From assembly GCF_030144325.1 (NCBI RefSeq), contig NZ_CP126307.1, positions 1,612,001 to 1,676,000 on the forward strand: a stretch of DNA of 64,000 bases. Direction: 5' to 3'. A program made the position numbers and the translations under genes. Position 1 is the stretch's first letter, and each line of letters opens with the position of its first letter. The DNA comes from Bosea vestrisii. Its GTDB lineage: Bacteria > Pseudomonadota > Alphaproteobacteria > Rhizobiales > Beijerinckiaceae. Shown here one piece after another: positions 17,765 through 25,924 of the stretch. Under the pieces are notes generated by a model. The model saw only the letters and a program-made list of their open reading frames with translations. It had not been told where the DNA came from and did no database searches.

Positions 17765-18025
17765 TCAGCTCGCCTTCGCCACGGCCTGGCGCAGCCGCGC
17801 GATCGCCTCGTCGGCGCCTGCCTTGACCTGGATGTCGAGCGAGCCGGAATCCTGCTCGATGCGGGCGATCAGGGCCTCGACGCTGAGCACCTCGCCGGCG
17901 GCGACGAGCTTCAGCACCGCATTCGACAGCACGTTCGGCCAGAAGGCCGCGCCGCCCTTGGCCAATCCCTTGGCCTTGCGGCCCTCGAATTCCTTGGCGA
18001 GCTGTTCGGGGGTCTTCCTGGCCAT
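17765..18025 (-). CDS. Conserved hypothetical protein
   Basis: An 86-residue soluble protein: a basic N-terminal half (MARKTPEQLAKEFEGRKAKG) and an amphipathic helical C-terminal half (LSVEALIARIEQDSGSLDIQ ... ADEAIARLRQAVAKA). No known domain is recognised. The ATG at 18025 lacks a clear ribosome site, but codon use is typical of the window. It lies 37 nt downstream of the next small gene and may share its transcript. Confidence 0.6.
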   Translation of the reverse strand: MARKTPEQLAKEFEGRKAKGLAKGGAAFWPNVLSNAVLKLVAAGEVLSVEALIARIEQDSGSLDIQVKAGADEAIARLRQAVAKAS

Positions 18026-18062
18026 GATCTGTGTTTTCCGTGAATCGCGATTGAAGGCGAGC

Positions 18063-18431
18063 TTATAGCAGCCTGCCCGCATAGCGCTCGCCCCGCATCC
18101 CCGGAATCGCCTCGAGCTGCGCCTTGTGCGCGGCGATCCGCCGCTCCGCCTCGCGCCACGCCGTGTCGGCGTCGGCACCTTGGCTACGCAGCCGGATCGC
18201 CTCCTGGAAGGTCGCGCGCTCTTCCTCCGAGAGCGCGGTCGAGATGAACTCGCCGGCGCACTGGTCGCCATTCGGCCCGGTGCAGGCTTTTGCCCGCCGG
18301 CAGTCCTTGCGGCCGCACAGGCGCCAGAGCTCCCAGATCGTCGCGACCCTGCGCAGCATGATCGGCCGCTCACGCTGGAAGCGCTCGAACTCCTCTTTCG
18401 TCGCGCCGCGATGGTCGGGATTGCGGGGCAT
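18063..18431 (-). CDS. Conserved hypothetical Cys-containing protein
   Basis: A 122-residue cytosolic protein, basic and helical. A Cys-rich stretch LCGRKDCRRAKACTGPNGDQC (residues ~38-58) has spacing that could bind a metal or form a zinc knuckle. No named family is recognised. It is followed by the 86-residue gene on the same strand. Function unknown. Confidence 0.6.
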   Translation of the reverse strand: MPRNPDHRGATKEEFERFQRERPIMLRRVATIWELWRLCGRKDCRRAKACTGPNGDQCAGEFISTALSEEERATFQEAIRLRSQGADADTAWREAERRIAAHKAQLEAIPGMRGERYAGRLL

Positions 18432-19348
18432 GAGAGGCTCCTTTCCAGAGGGCTCCGTCCGAAGGTGAAGAGCGCGGGGAACCCTCTCCTGGAAGGAGAG
18501 GGCAGGGTGAGGTGTGGGAGATCGGACCAGTGCTGCGAGCGCTCACCGCGCGGTTGGGTTCAGGCGAACGTTTCCAGTCCGAACACCTCACCCCTGCCCC
18601 TCTCCTTCCAGGAGAGGGGTTCCCCGCGCTTCCCGCGCCCAAGCATCATCCCCGCCCGCAGGCTCGTCCCGCGGGCGTTATCGCAATCGAGGGGCAGCGG
18701 AGCGCCGCGAGGCGCGTTTGGTATTCCGCTTCCATTGAGCCAGGAAGCGGCGGATGGGTTGAGCCACCACCCGCACGCCCCGTGGCGCTCCGCCATCGGC
18801 GATTTTAAAGCTCCGGGCCGCGCTTCTTCGGATCGGCCGCCGATCCCGCCCGCCGCCTTCGCCAGTGTCCCTCATCGGGTCGTCGCGTCGGCGCTCGGGC
18901 GGTTGGTCATCGGCGGGCGTCCAGCTAGCGAGCTCCTCGCGCAGGGGCCGTAGTACCCCCAGGTCGGTTCCCGAAGCCTCCCGGGAGCGAGGCGCAACCC
19001 TCGCCCGCAGGCGCCGCACCCACCCCGCCAAACGACATGCCTCCGGATGGCCGCCCCTCGGGGATGGGATGCGGCGGAGTATACGGGAGGTCGGGATAAG
19101 TTGGCGGTCTATCACCATTGAGCGCTGGAACCTCGTCCCATTCCACATGAGAGAAGGTGGCGTGAGCGCCAGTGAAGTCTGAGGGCAATTTGTAAAACGA
19201 CGGGTGATCGCGCTCGAAGTCGGTACAGGTTAGGAAGTCATACTTTCGCAGTGGTAGCGCATTTGATCTCACGCAAAGGTTGCGCAGGAGGTGGTCACGC
19301 GCTGTTATCAGTTCGGGCTGTATACGAACTATGGGGTCTGGGGGAAAA
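18432..19348. other. Long gene-poor stretch at the left edge of the low-GC island
   Basis: It holds the inverted repeat at 18471-18630, then about 470 bases of GC-rich sequence with open frames but no domain, signal peptide or ribosome site that can be trusted. From about 19080 the base composition falls towards that of the island. A minus-strand frame with a GTG start at 19272 begins MRSNALPLRKYDFLTCTDF and looks protein-like for about 65 codons before turning into low-complexity sequence, so it may be the remnant of a gene. No tRNA or attachment-site duplication was recognised. Confidence 0.5.
18471..18630. repeat. Near-perfect inverted repeat with 45-48 bp arms
   Basis: The left arm (18471-18515) and right arm (18583-18630) are reverse complements except at three places, where the left arm has runs of three C or G and the right arm has runs of four. 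Both arms contain CTCTCCTGGAAGGAGAG. The 67 bases between them carry no gene. The layout fits a REP-type dispersed element. Confidence 0.6.
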
Positions 19349-20720
19349 ATGGTAGATAAACTCGATGTGGAGATCGAGGAATTGCTCCTCGATCAAGATA
19401 ATCCACGCACTGGCCATGTCGGCTCTCAGGCCGAGGCCCTCGCCGCGATAATTCGGCTGAGCACATCGAATTTCCGCAACATGATGAGAAGCATAAAAGA
19501 TCATGGGCTTGATCCTGGGGACTCCTTCTACCTTGTCCAATTGGATATAGACGCTGAATACACGGTCGTGGATGGCAACCGCCGACTGGCGGCTCTCAAG
19601 GTGCTGAAGAACCCCGATCTTCTAAAGGGCACTCAATTGCCCGATACCATCCAGCGCCCTCTCGTCAAAGAGACTGAGGGCTTCCAGCTGCCCGACGATT
19701 TTTCGGTGAGTGCCGTATTGTTTGCAAATCGCGAAGATGCAGGTGAATGGATCGAGCGGCGGCACGGCAAGGGCCTGACGGCGAAGGCCGCATTGCCTGG
19801 AATTCTTTTGAAATCCAGCGTTTCCAAAATGACCGCTCCGTACTCGATGTAATCGAGTTCGTTGAAAAAAATTCCACTTTTGCTGACGATGAGTGGAACC
19901 GAATCAAAGGTCACGTCGTAAAAATACGAGCACACTGAAGCGTTTCTTGGATTCGAAGCCTGGCAAGAACGTGATCGGGTATAACGCCGGTGTAAAACAG
20001 GCAGGCCCGACCTTCACAAAAGATCCAGAATTTGTCCTATCCGTCCTGTCCCAAGTGGTAGCCGATATAGACGCTGGCGCGGTAACTAGCCGAACGCATA
20101 ACACTGCGTCTGATATTGATGGTTATTTTGAATCGCTTCCAAAAGAATTGAAAGCAAAAGGTGTTAAAACCGGCGCTCCAAAAGCATTCGCTGACACCAT
20201 GATTAAGGACGGGAAGACCCGGCCACGACAATTACCGAAGATCAATCCCACTCCCACTAAAAAAGAGAAGAAAACGCCTCCACCCCGTCGAACTCTCGCG
20301 CCCCAGAAGCACACTTTCGCCGCGCCGCCAGGCGAAAAAGGACAACAGCTTTTAAGGGAAGCAGCCCGCCTGAAAATACGCGAAACACCGCTCAGCGCCG
20401 CTTTCTGCTTTCGCGCTGTCATAGAGTATACCGTCGATACCTATATGAAGGCGCACGGCATCCCGGCCTTCGAACAAAACAAAGAATTAAACCTACAACA
20501 GCGACTGGACCGAGTGACCACACATCTTGTTTCTAATAGCCGCGCTAAAAATGCTGATTTAGCGGCCATTCGTTCAACTCTTAACACCGGACCTATGTCA
20601 GTAGGCGCTCTTAATGGTTTTATTCATAATAGTTTCCAAATGCCAACTGCCGAAAACCTTCGGATCGCTTGGGAACACGCAGTGCCATTTTTTACTGCTG
20701 TATACGGAGCAGCAAAGTGA
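19349..20720 (+). pseudogene. ParB/Srx-domain protein with HEPN-like C-terminus, interrupted by two frameshifts
   Basis: Reading across three frames gives one ~457-residue protein. Residues 1-150 are a ParB/sulfiredoxin-like domain (VEIEELLLDQDNPRTG, the nucleotide-binding VVDGNRRLAALKVLKNP, and EWIERRHGKGL). The frame then shifts near 19777 (one base missing), giving DGEGRIAWNSFEIQRFQ, and again in the A-run at 19920-19924 (one A missing), giving TSTLKRFLDSKPG. A Pro/Lys-rich linker leads to a helical C-terminal domain (LLREAARLKIRETPLSAAFCFRAVIEY ... LNGFIHNSFQMPTAENLRIAWEH) resembling HEPN/DUF4145-type folds. ATG 19349 follows GGGGGAAAA. Lower GC than the flanks suggests transfer. The next gene overlaps it as GTGA. 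Either decayed or mis-sequenced. Confidence 0.7.
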
Positions 20721-21646
20721 GGTCCGCACCGCTCCAGACCCAGTCAGGTCGTTTCTCTCCGCTGCGATATCCTGGCGGAAAGGGAAAGCTCGCGAATTTC
20801 ATCGCGGACATTGTTAGGATCAATAACCTCAGCGACGGCACATACATCGAGCCGTATGCTGGAGGGGCTGCTGTAGCTTGGGAGCTTCTACTGACAGGAG
20901 TGGTTAGGCGAGTCGTAATTAATGACTTGAACAAGCCGGTCTTTGAATTTTGGCAGTCGGTTCTTACGAGAACCGAGCAACTTATTCAGTTAATCGAAAG
21001 CACCCCGGTGACAATAGAATCACGGGAGCGTGCAAAAACGATTTTTATGGATCGTTCTAGCCAAGGGCTAGAACTAGGCTTCGCGACCTTCTTCCTAAAT
21101 CGAACTAATCGATCAGGAATCCTCAATGGCGGCGCTATTGGAGGCAAAGCGCAGACCGGTAAATGGAAAATAGATGCTCGATTTAACAAAGTGGAACTAT
21201 GTGAACGAATAAGAGCGATCAGCAGCGTTAAGAAACGTGTCACGCTTCATAATTCTGACGCGGTCGAGCTTCTCAAATCCGAGAGCAAATCGTGGGGACC
21301 AAAGGCGCTAATTTATCTCGATCCACCGTATTATGATAAAGGTCGAGAACTGTACTATAATTTCTATCAACACGGCGATCATGCTGATGTAGCATTCGCT
21401 ACTCACAATCTCCAGAATGTGCACTGGATCGTTTCATACGATGACGTCGGCCCGATCTTAGATCTTTATCGCGATGCGCCTTTGCTTCGATACAGCATTG
21501 GGTACAGCGCTCGCGAGCGCGGTCGAGGGACAGAAGCGATGTTTTTCAGCCCTGGGCTAAGCGTACCCCAGGTTCAAGGCTCAATGATTGAACTCAGCCG
21601 CTCGGACGAAATTCGATCCCCCGAGCCGGACGCTTACGCTCTGTGA
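20717..21646 (+). CDS. DNA adenine methylase (Dam/D12 class)
   Basis: A 309-residue N6-adenine methyltransferase. FSPLRYPGGKGKL (near residue 12) and the AdoMet-binding EPYAGGAAVAWELL give the N-terminal motifs, and DPPYYDKG (near residue 205) is the catalytic DPPY. The segment between holds FLNRTNRSGILNGG, typical of the D12 class. The GTG start overlaps the stop of the ParB-like gene (GTGA), implying coupled translation and joint function. Codon use and GC are lower than in the flanking serC and putA, a sign of recent acquisition. No restriction endonuclease gene is next to it. Target sequence unknown. Confidence 0.88.
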   Translation: MRSAPLQTQSGRFSPLRYPGGKGKLANFIADIVRINNLSDGTYIEPYAGGAAVAWELLLTGVVRRVVINDLNKPVFEFWQSVLTRTEQLIQLIESTPVTIESRERAKTIFMDRSSQGLELGFATFFLNRTNRSGILNGGAIGGKAQTGKWKIDARFNKVELCERIRAISSVKKRVTLHNSDAVELLKSESKSWGPKALIYLDPPYYDKGRELYYNFYQHGDHADVAFATHNLQNVHWIVSYDDVGPILDLYRDAPLLRYSIGYSARERGRGTEAMFFSPGLSVPQVQGSMIELSRSDEIRSPEPDAYAL

Positions 21647-21742
21647 GAATTTTCGATCGGCCGGTCATTTGGCTATTAGCGCGACATTAACGCCCCCGCT
21701 TGACTCCCTCACCCTCCCCATCCTACGCCCATCGACGGGACA

Positions 21743-21790
21743 CGCCGCCCCAACGCGGCGCGCCCATCTGTAAGGATGGAGACATTGATG
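21743..21790 (+). promoter_or_regulatory. serC leader (two-hairpin RNA element)
   Basis: Directly before serC are two stem-loops: CGCCGC-CCCAAC-GCGGCG (21743-21760) and CCATC-TGTAAG-GATGG (21764-21779). The second stem covers the AAGGATGGAG ribosome-binding region. Position and two-hairpin layout match the serC RNA motif described upstream of serC in alphaproteobacteria. Masking the ribosome site suggests translational control of serine synthesis. A covariance-model match was not run. Confidence 0.6.
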
Positions 21791-22966
21791 GCGAATACGA
21801 TTCCGGCAGCGCGCCCGCGCGTGCCGCATTTCTCGTCCGGCCCCTGCGCCAAGCGCCCCGGCTGGACCCTCAAGGCTCTCGGTGACGCAGCACTCGGCCG
21901 CTCGCACCGCGCCAAGATCGGCAAGGACAAGCTCAAACTCGCGATCGACCTGACGCGCGAGGTGCTGCAGATCCCGGCCGACTATCGCATTGGCATCGTG
22001 CCGGCCTCCGATACCGGCGCCGTCGAGATGGCGATGTGGAGCATGCTGGGCGCCCGCGGCGTCGACATGGTCGCCTGGGAAAGCTTTGGCGAAGGCTGGG
22101 TCACCGACGTCGCCAAGCAGCTCAAGCTGGCGGATGTGCGCACCTTCACCGCCCCCTATGGCGAATTGCCGAACCTCAGGAAGGTCGACACCAGGAACCG
22201 CGACGTCGTCTTCACCTGGAACGGCACGACCTCCGGCGTGCGCGTCGTCGACGCCAGCTGGATCGCCGATGACCGCGAGGGGCTGACGATCTGCGACGCG
22301 ACCTCGGCCGCCTTCGCCCAGCGCCTCGACTGGCCCAAGCTCGATGTCGTCACCTTCTCCTGGCAGAAGGTGCTCGGCGGCGAGGCCGCGCATGGCATGA
22401 TCGTGCTCTCGCCCCGCGCGGTCGAGCGGCTGCTGACCTACAAGCCGGCCTGGCCGCTGCCAAAAATCTTCCGCATGACCTCGGGCGGCAAGCTCTCCGA
22501 GGGCATTTTTGCCGGCGAGACGATCAACACGCCGTCCATGCTCGCGGTCGAGGATTATCTCGATGCGCTGGCCTGGGCCAAGAAGGTCGGCGGCCTCGAC
22601 GGGCTGGTGAAGCGCGCCGACGGCAATGCCCGCGTCATCGCCAAGTTCGTGCGCGAGAACGACTGGATCGACTTCCTCGCAGTCAAGCCGAAGACGCGCT
22701 CGAACACCTCGGTGTGTCTCAGGTTCACCGATCCGGCGGTGACGGCGCTGCCGGCTGACGCGCAGGCGGCCTTCGCCAAGCAGGTCGTCTCGATCATCGA
22801 GAAGGCCGGCGCCGGCTACGATCTCGGCCATTACCGCGACGCCCCTCCCGGCCTGCGCATCTGGTGCGGCGCGACCGTCCAGAGCCGCGACCTCAAGGCA
22901 CTGCTGCCGTGGATCGAATACGCCTTCAACGAGGCGAAGGCTTCGCTGGGCAAGAAGGCGGCCTGA
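21788..22966 (+). CDS. serC: Phosphoserine aminotransferase SerC
   Basis: A 392-residue PLP enzyme converting 3-phosphohydroxypyruvate and glutamate to phosphoserine; it may also serve pyridoxine synthesis. It has the alphaproteobacterial/Methanosarcina-type SerC features: HFSSGPCAKRPGW at the N-terminus, TWNGTTSGVR, CDATSAAF, and the PLP lysine in SWQKVLGGEAAHGM. ATG 21788 is preferred to 21776 because GGAG lies 6 nt upstream. serA follows 222 nt later, giving a serine-biosynthesis unit. Confidence 0.93.
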   Translation: MANTIPAARPRVPHFSSGPCAKRPGWTLKALGDAALGRSHRAKIGKDKLKLAIDLTREVLQIPADYRIGIVPASDTGAVEMAMWSMLGARGVDMVAWESFGEGWVTDVAKQLKLADVRTFTAPYGELPNLRKVDTRNRDVVFTWNGTTSGVRVVDASWIADDREGLTICDATSAAFAQRLDWPKLDVVTFSWQKVLGGEAAHGMIVLSPRAVERLLTYKPAWPLPKIFRMTSGGKLSEGIFAGETINTPSMLAVEDYLDALAWAKKVGGLDGLVKRADGNARVIAKFVRENDWIDFLAVKPKTRSNTSVCLRFTDPAVTALPADAQAAFAKQVVSIIEKAGAGYDLGHYRDAPPGLRIWCGATVQSRDLKALLPWIEYAFNEAKASLGKKAA

Positions 22967-22976
22967 GGCGCTTTTC

Positions 22977-23118
22977 CCTGTCATTCCGGGGCGCGGGCTT
23001 TCGCCCGCGAACCCGGAACCCACGACCGGGCGAGCCCTCTCCACCGCTTGATCCAGAACCGCAGCGTTGCACCCCGTCATGGGTTCCGGGTTCGGCTTCG
23101 CCGCCCCGGAATGACAGG
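22977..23118. repeat. Inverted repeat between serC and serA
   Basis: CCTGTCATTCCGGGGCG (22977-22993) and CGCCCCGGAATGACAGG (23102-23118) are perfect 17-bp inverted arms. Inside are smaller palindromes such as GCGCGGGCTTTCGCCCGC. It resembles a dispersed intergenic element and may form a large stem in the serC-serA transcript. Confidence 0.65.
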
Positions 23119-23188
23119 CGGGGCGCCCTCCCCCCTTCTCAGCGCCGAAACGCTCCTCGTGCAGCGCGGCGCAGCCGGAGCCATCCCG

Positions 23189-24778
23189 ATGACAAAACCC
23201 CGCGTCCTGATTTCCGACGCCCTTTCCCCCGCCGCCGTCCAGATCTTTCGGGATCGCGGCATCGACGTGACCTTCGATCCGAACCTCGGCAAGGACAAGG
23301 ACAAGCTCGCCGCTGTGATCGGCGACTATGACGGCCTTGCCATCCGCTCGGCGACCAAGGCGACCGCCAAGCTGCTGGAGGCCGCGACCAGGCTGAAGGT
23401 GATCGGCCGCGCCGGCATCGGCGTCGACAATGTCGAGATCCCGGCCGCGACCGCCCGCGGCGTCATCGTGATGAACACGCCCTTCGGCAACTCGATCACC
23501 ACCGCCGAGCACGCCATCGCGATGATGTTCGCGCTCGCCCGGCAGATCCCCTCGGCTGACGTCTCCACCCAGGCCGGCAAGTGGGAGAAGAACCGCTTCA
23601 TGGGCGTCGAGATCACGGCCAAGACCCTCGGCCTGATCGGCTGCGGCAATATCGGCTCGATCGTCGCCGAGCGCGGCATCGGCCTTCGGATGCGCGTCAT
23701 CGCCTTCGACCCCTATCTCTCGCCGGAGCGGGCGGTGCAGCTGGGTGTCGAGAAGGTCGAGCTCGAGGACCTGCTGAAGCGCGCCGACTTCATCACGCTG
23801 CACGTGCCGATGACGGCGATGACCAAGAACATCCTCTCGGCCGAGAACCTCGCCAAGACAAAGAAGGGCGTGCGCATCATCAACTGCGCCCGCGGCGGGC
23901 TGGTCGACGAAGCCGCGCTCGCCGACCTCATCAAGTCCGGCCATGTCGCGGGCGCCGCCTTCGACGTGTTCTCGCAGGAACCGGCTGAATCGAACCCGCT
24001 CTTCGGTCTCGACAACGTCGTCTGCACCCCGCATCTCGGCGCCTCGACCAATGAGGCGCAGGAGAATGTCGCGCTGCAGGTCGCCGAGCAGATGAGCGAC
24101 TACCTGCTCAAGGGCGCGATCACCAATGCGGTGAACTTCCCGTCGATCTCGGCCGAGGAAGCGCCGCGGATCAAGCCTTTCGTCGATCTGGCGGAAAAAC
24201 TCGGCTCCTTCCTCGGCCAGCTGACGGAGGCGCCGGTCAAGGGCATCCGGATCGAATACGAGGGAGCGGTCGCGAGCCTGAACCTCAAGGCGATCTCGGC
24301 GGCGGCGATCACCGGCGTGCTCAGGCCCTTCCTGCCCGAGATCAACATGGTCAACTCGGCCATGGTGGCCAAGGAGAAGGGCATCGTCGTCGAGGAGCTG
24401 ACCCGCGAGGTCGCCGGCAATCTCGAAAGCGTCATTCGCATCGTCGTCGAGGCCGAGGACATGCCGCGCCATGCCTCGGGCACGGTCTTCCATGACGGCA
24501 AGCCGCGCATCATCGAGATCCGCGACATCCAGGTCGACGCCGAGTTCGCGCCGCACATGCTCTATGTCCGCAATGCCGACAAGCCGGGCTTCATCGGCCA
24601 GTTCGGCTCGCTGCTCGGCAATGCCGGCGTCAATGTCGCGACCTTCAATCTCGGCCGCGACAAGCCGGGCGGCGACGCGATCTGCTACGTCGCCGTCGAC
24701 GAACCGGTCTCGGACGAACTGCTCGCCAAGATCCACGAGATCCCGATGGTCAAGCGGGCGAGAAGGCTGAAGTTCTGA
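23189..24778 (+). CDS. serA: D-3-phosphoglycerate dehydrogenase SerA
   Basis: A 529-residue NAD-dependent enzyme for the first committed step of serine synthesis. The nucleotide-binding motif is GLIGCGNIGSIVAERG (near residue 146); the catalytic residues are in NCARGGLVDEAAL (Arg), SQEPAESNPL (Glu) and TPHLGASTNEAQ (His). After residue ~320 come the intervening domain and a C-terminal ACT domain (MLYVRNADKPGFIGQFGSLLG) that normally binds serine for feedback inhibition. Length matches the long type-1 SerA. Start at 23189 follows GGAG; the longer frame runs into the upstream repeat. Confidence 0.95.
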   Translation: MTKPRVLISDALSPAAVQIFRDRGIDVTFDPNLGKDKDKLAAVIGDYDGLAIRSATKATAKLLEAATRLKVIGRAGIGVDNVEIPAATARGVIVMNTPFGNSITTAEHAIAMMFALARQIPSADVSTQAGKWEKNRFMGVEITAKTLGLIGCGNIGSIVAERGIGLRMRVIAFDPYLSPERAVQLGVEKVELEDLLKRADFITLHVPMTAMTKNILSAENLAKTKKGVRIINCARGGLVDEAALADLIKSGHVAGAAFDVFSQEPAESNPLFGLDNVVCTPHLGASTNEAQENVALQVAEQMSDYLLKGAITNAVNFPSISAEEAPRIKPFVDLAEKLGSFLGQLTEAPVKGIRIEYEGAVASLNLKAISAAAITGVLRPFLPEINMVNSAMVAKEKGIVVEELTREVAGNLESVIRIVVEAEDMPRHASGTVFHDGKPRIIEIRDIQVDAEFAPHMLYVRNADKPGFIGQFGSLLGNAGVNVATFNLGRDKPGGDAICYVAVDEPVSDELLAKIHEIPMVKRARRLKF

Positions 24779-24819
24779 AGACTGCCGAGATCGCGCCCAA
24801 ACCGCGCCGCAATCTCCCT

Positions 24820-24849
24820 CCCCTGTGGCATCCGTCACAGGGGATTTTT
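24820..24849 (+). terminator. Rho-independent terminator after serA
   Basis: CCCCTGTG and CACAGGGG form a perfect 8-bp stem with an 8-base loop, followed by ATTTTTC. It lies 41 bases after the serA stop and 1 base before the beta-lactamase start, so the hairpin also sits where that gene's ribosome site would be. Confidence 0.8.
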
Positions 24850-24850
24850 C

Positions 24851-25855
24851 ATGCCGACCCGCCTTGCCTGCGCCCTCGCCTTCACTCTTGCCGGCCTTGC
24901 TGCCTCGCCCGCCTTCGCCGACTGGGACAAGGCGAAACTTGATAGCGGCATCAAGACGATCGAACAGAGCACGAAGGGCCGCCTCGGCGTCGGCCTGATC
25001 GATCTCAAGGACCGCAAGGGCTGGTCCTCTCGCGGGGCCGAGCTCTTCCCGCTGCAGAGCGTCTTCAAGCTGCCGCTGGCGATCGGCGTGCTGCAGGCGG
25101 TCGAGGCCGGCAAGCTGAAGCTCGACCAGAAGATTACCGTCACCCGCAACGATCTCTCGCTCTATCACAGCCCGCTCGCCAAGGCCTTCAGGGGCGAACG
25201 CAACGAGTATCCGCTGCGCGAGCTTCTGGCCCGATCGACCCGTGAGAGCGACAACACCGCCGCCGACCTGCTGCTGCGCCTGATCGGCGGCCCGCAGGCG
25301 CTGACCGCGCTCTTGAAAGATGGCGGCGTCAGCGGCATCTCGGTCGATCGCTATGAGCGCGTCTTCCAGCCCGAGATTCTGGGGCTGCCCGGCTATGGCT
25401 GGGACCAGGCGATCGACACCGCCAAGTTCTACAAGGCGATCCAGGCGATCCCCGCAGCCGAGCGCAAGAAGCGCCTCGCGGCGACGCTGACTGACAAGCG
25501 CGACGCTGCGACGCCCGAGGCCTCGATCGCCTTCCTCGAAGGCCTCGCCAAGGGCACCTGGCTGCGCGATCCCGCAAACGCCGCGCTGCTCGACAAGATC
25601 ATGCTCGAGGCCAAGACCGGCCCGAGCCGGATCAAGGCCGGCCTTCCGGCCGGAGCGCGCTTCGCCCACAAGACCGGTCTCGGACCGAGCGCCGACGGGC
25701 TCAATCACGCCACCAACGATATCGGCATTGTCACCTTGCCGGACGGGCGCCGCTTCGCGATCGCGGTCTATCTCGCCGGTGCGCAGGTCGGCGAGAAGGA
25801 GCGCGAGGCGGCCCATGCCGCGGTGGCGCGCCTGGCGGTGGAGAGCTTGCGATAA
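24851..25855 (+). CDS. Class A beta-lactamase-like serine hydrolase
   Basis: A 334-residue exported protein (signal peptide to about residue 23). SxxK is LQSVFKLP (Ser near 70), SDN is RESDNTAADLL, and the third motif is AHKTGLGPS. DKRDAATPEASIAFLEGL matches the RDxxTP segment of class A enzymes. The omega-loop region reads RYERVFQPEILGLPGYGW, with no ExxLN motif, resembling the divergent PER-like A2 subclass or a relative with weak hydrolytic activity. The start follows the serA terminator by one base. Resistance cannot be inferred from the sequence. Confidence 0.8.
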   Translation: MPTRLACALAFTLAGLAASPAFADWDKAKLDSGIKTIEQSTKGRLGVGLIDLKDRKGWSSRGAELFPLQSVFKLPLAIGVLQAVEAGKLKLDQKITVTRNDLSLYHSPLAKAFRGERNEYPLRELLARSTRESDNTAADLLLRLIGGPQALTALLKDGGVSGISVDRYERVFQPEILGLPGYGWDQAIDTAKFYKAIQAIPAAERKKRLAATLTDKRDAATPEASIAFLEGLAKGTWLRDPANAALLDKIMLEAKTGPSRIKAGLPAGARFAHKTGLGPSADGLNHATNDIGIVTLPDGRRFAIAVYLAGAQVGEKEREAAHAAVARLAVESLR

Positions 25856-25869
25856 CGCGCAAAGTCATC

Positions 25870-25902
25870 GCGGGCGCGCACCCGATCCCGGAGCGCGCCC
25901 GC
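25870..25902. terminator. Hairpin between convergent genes
   Basis: GCGGGCGCGC (25870-25879) and GCGCGCCCGC (25893-25902) form a perfect 10-bp stem with a 13-base loop in the 69 bases between the convergent beta-lactamase and MHS transporter genes. The U-tract is poor on both strands, so it is probably a transcript-end structure that serves both rather than a strong intrinsic terminator. Confidence 0.45.
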
Positions 25903-25924
25903 AGGTTTCTGCGAGCGGGGTCGC

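Noticed and set aside
18925..19272. Minus-strand open frame of 115 codons
   Set aside because: Protein-like only in its first ~65 codons, with a GTG start, no ribosome site and a Gly/Pro-rich remainder. Reported as part of the gene-poor stretch only.
19349..21646. Prophage or integrative element around the Dam-type methylase
   Set aside because: No integrase, phage structural genes, tRNA target or flanking direct repeats were found.
21665..25816. Very long minus-strand open frame opposite serC, serA and beta-lactamase
   Set aside because: It is the antisense of three well-identified genes; long antisense frames are expected at this GC bias.
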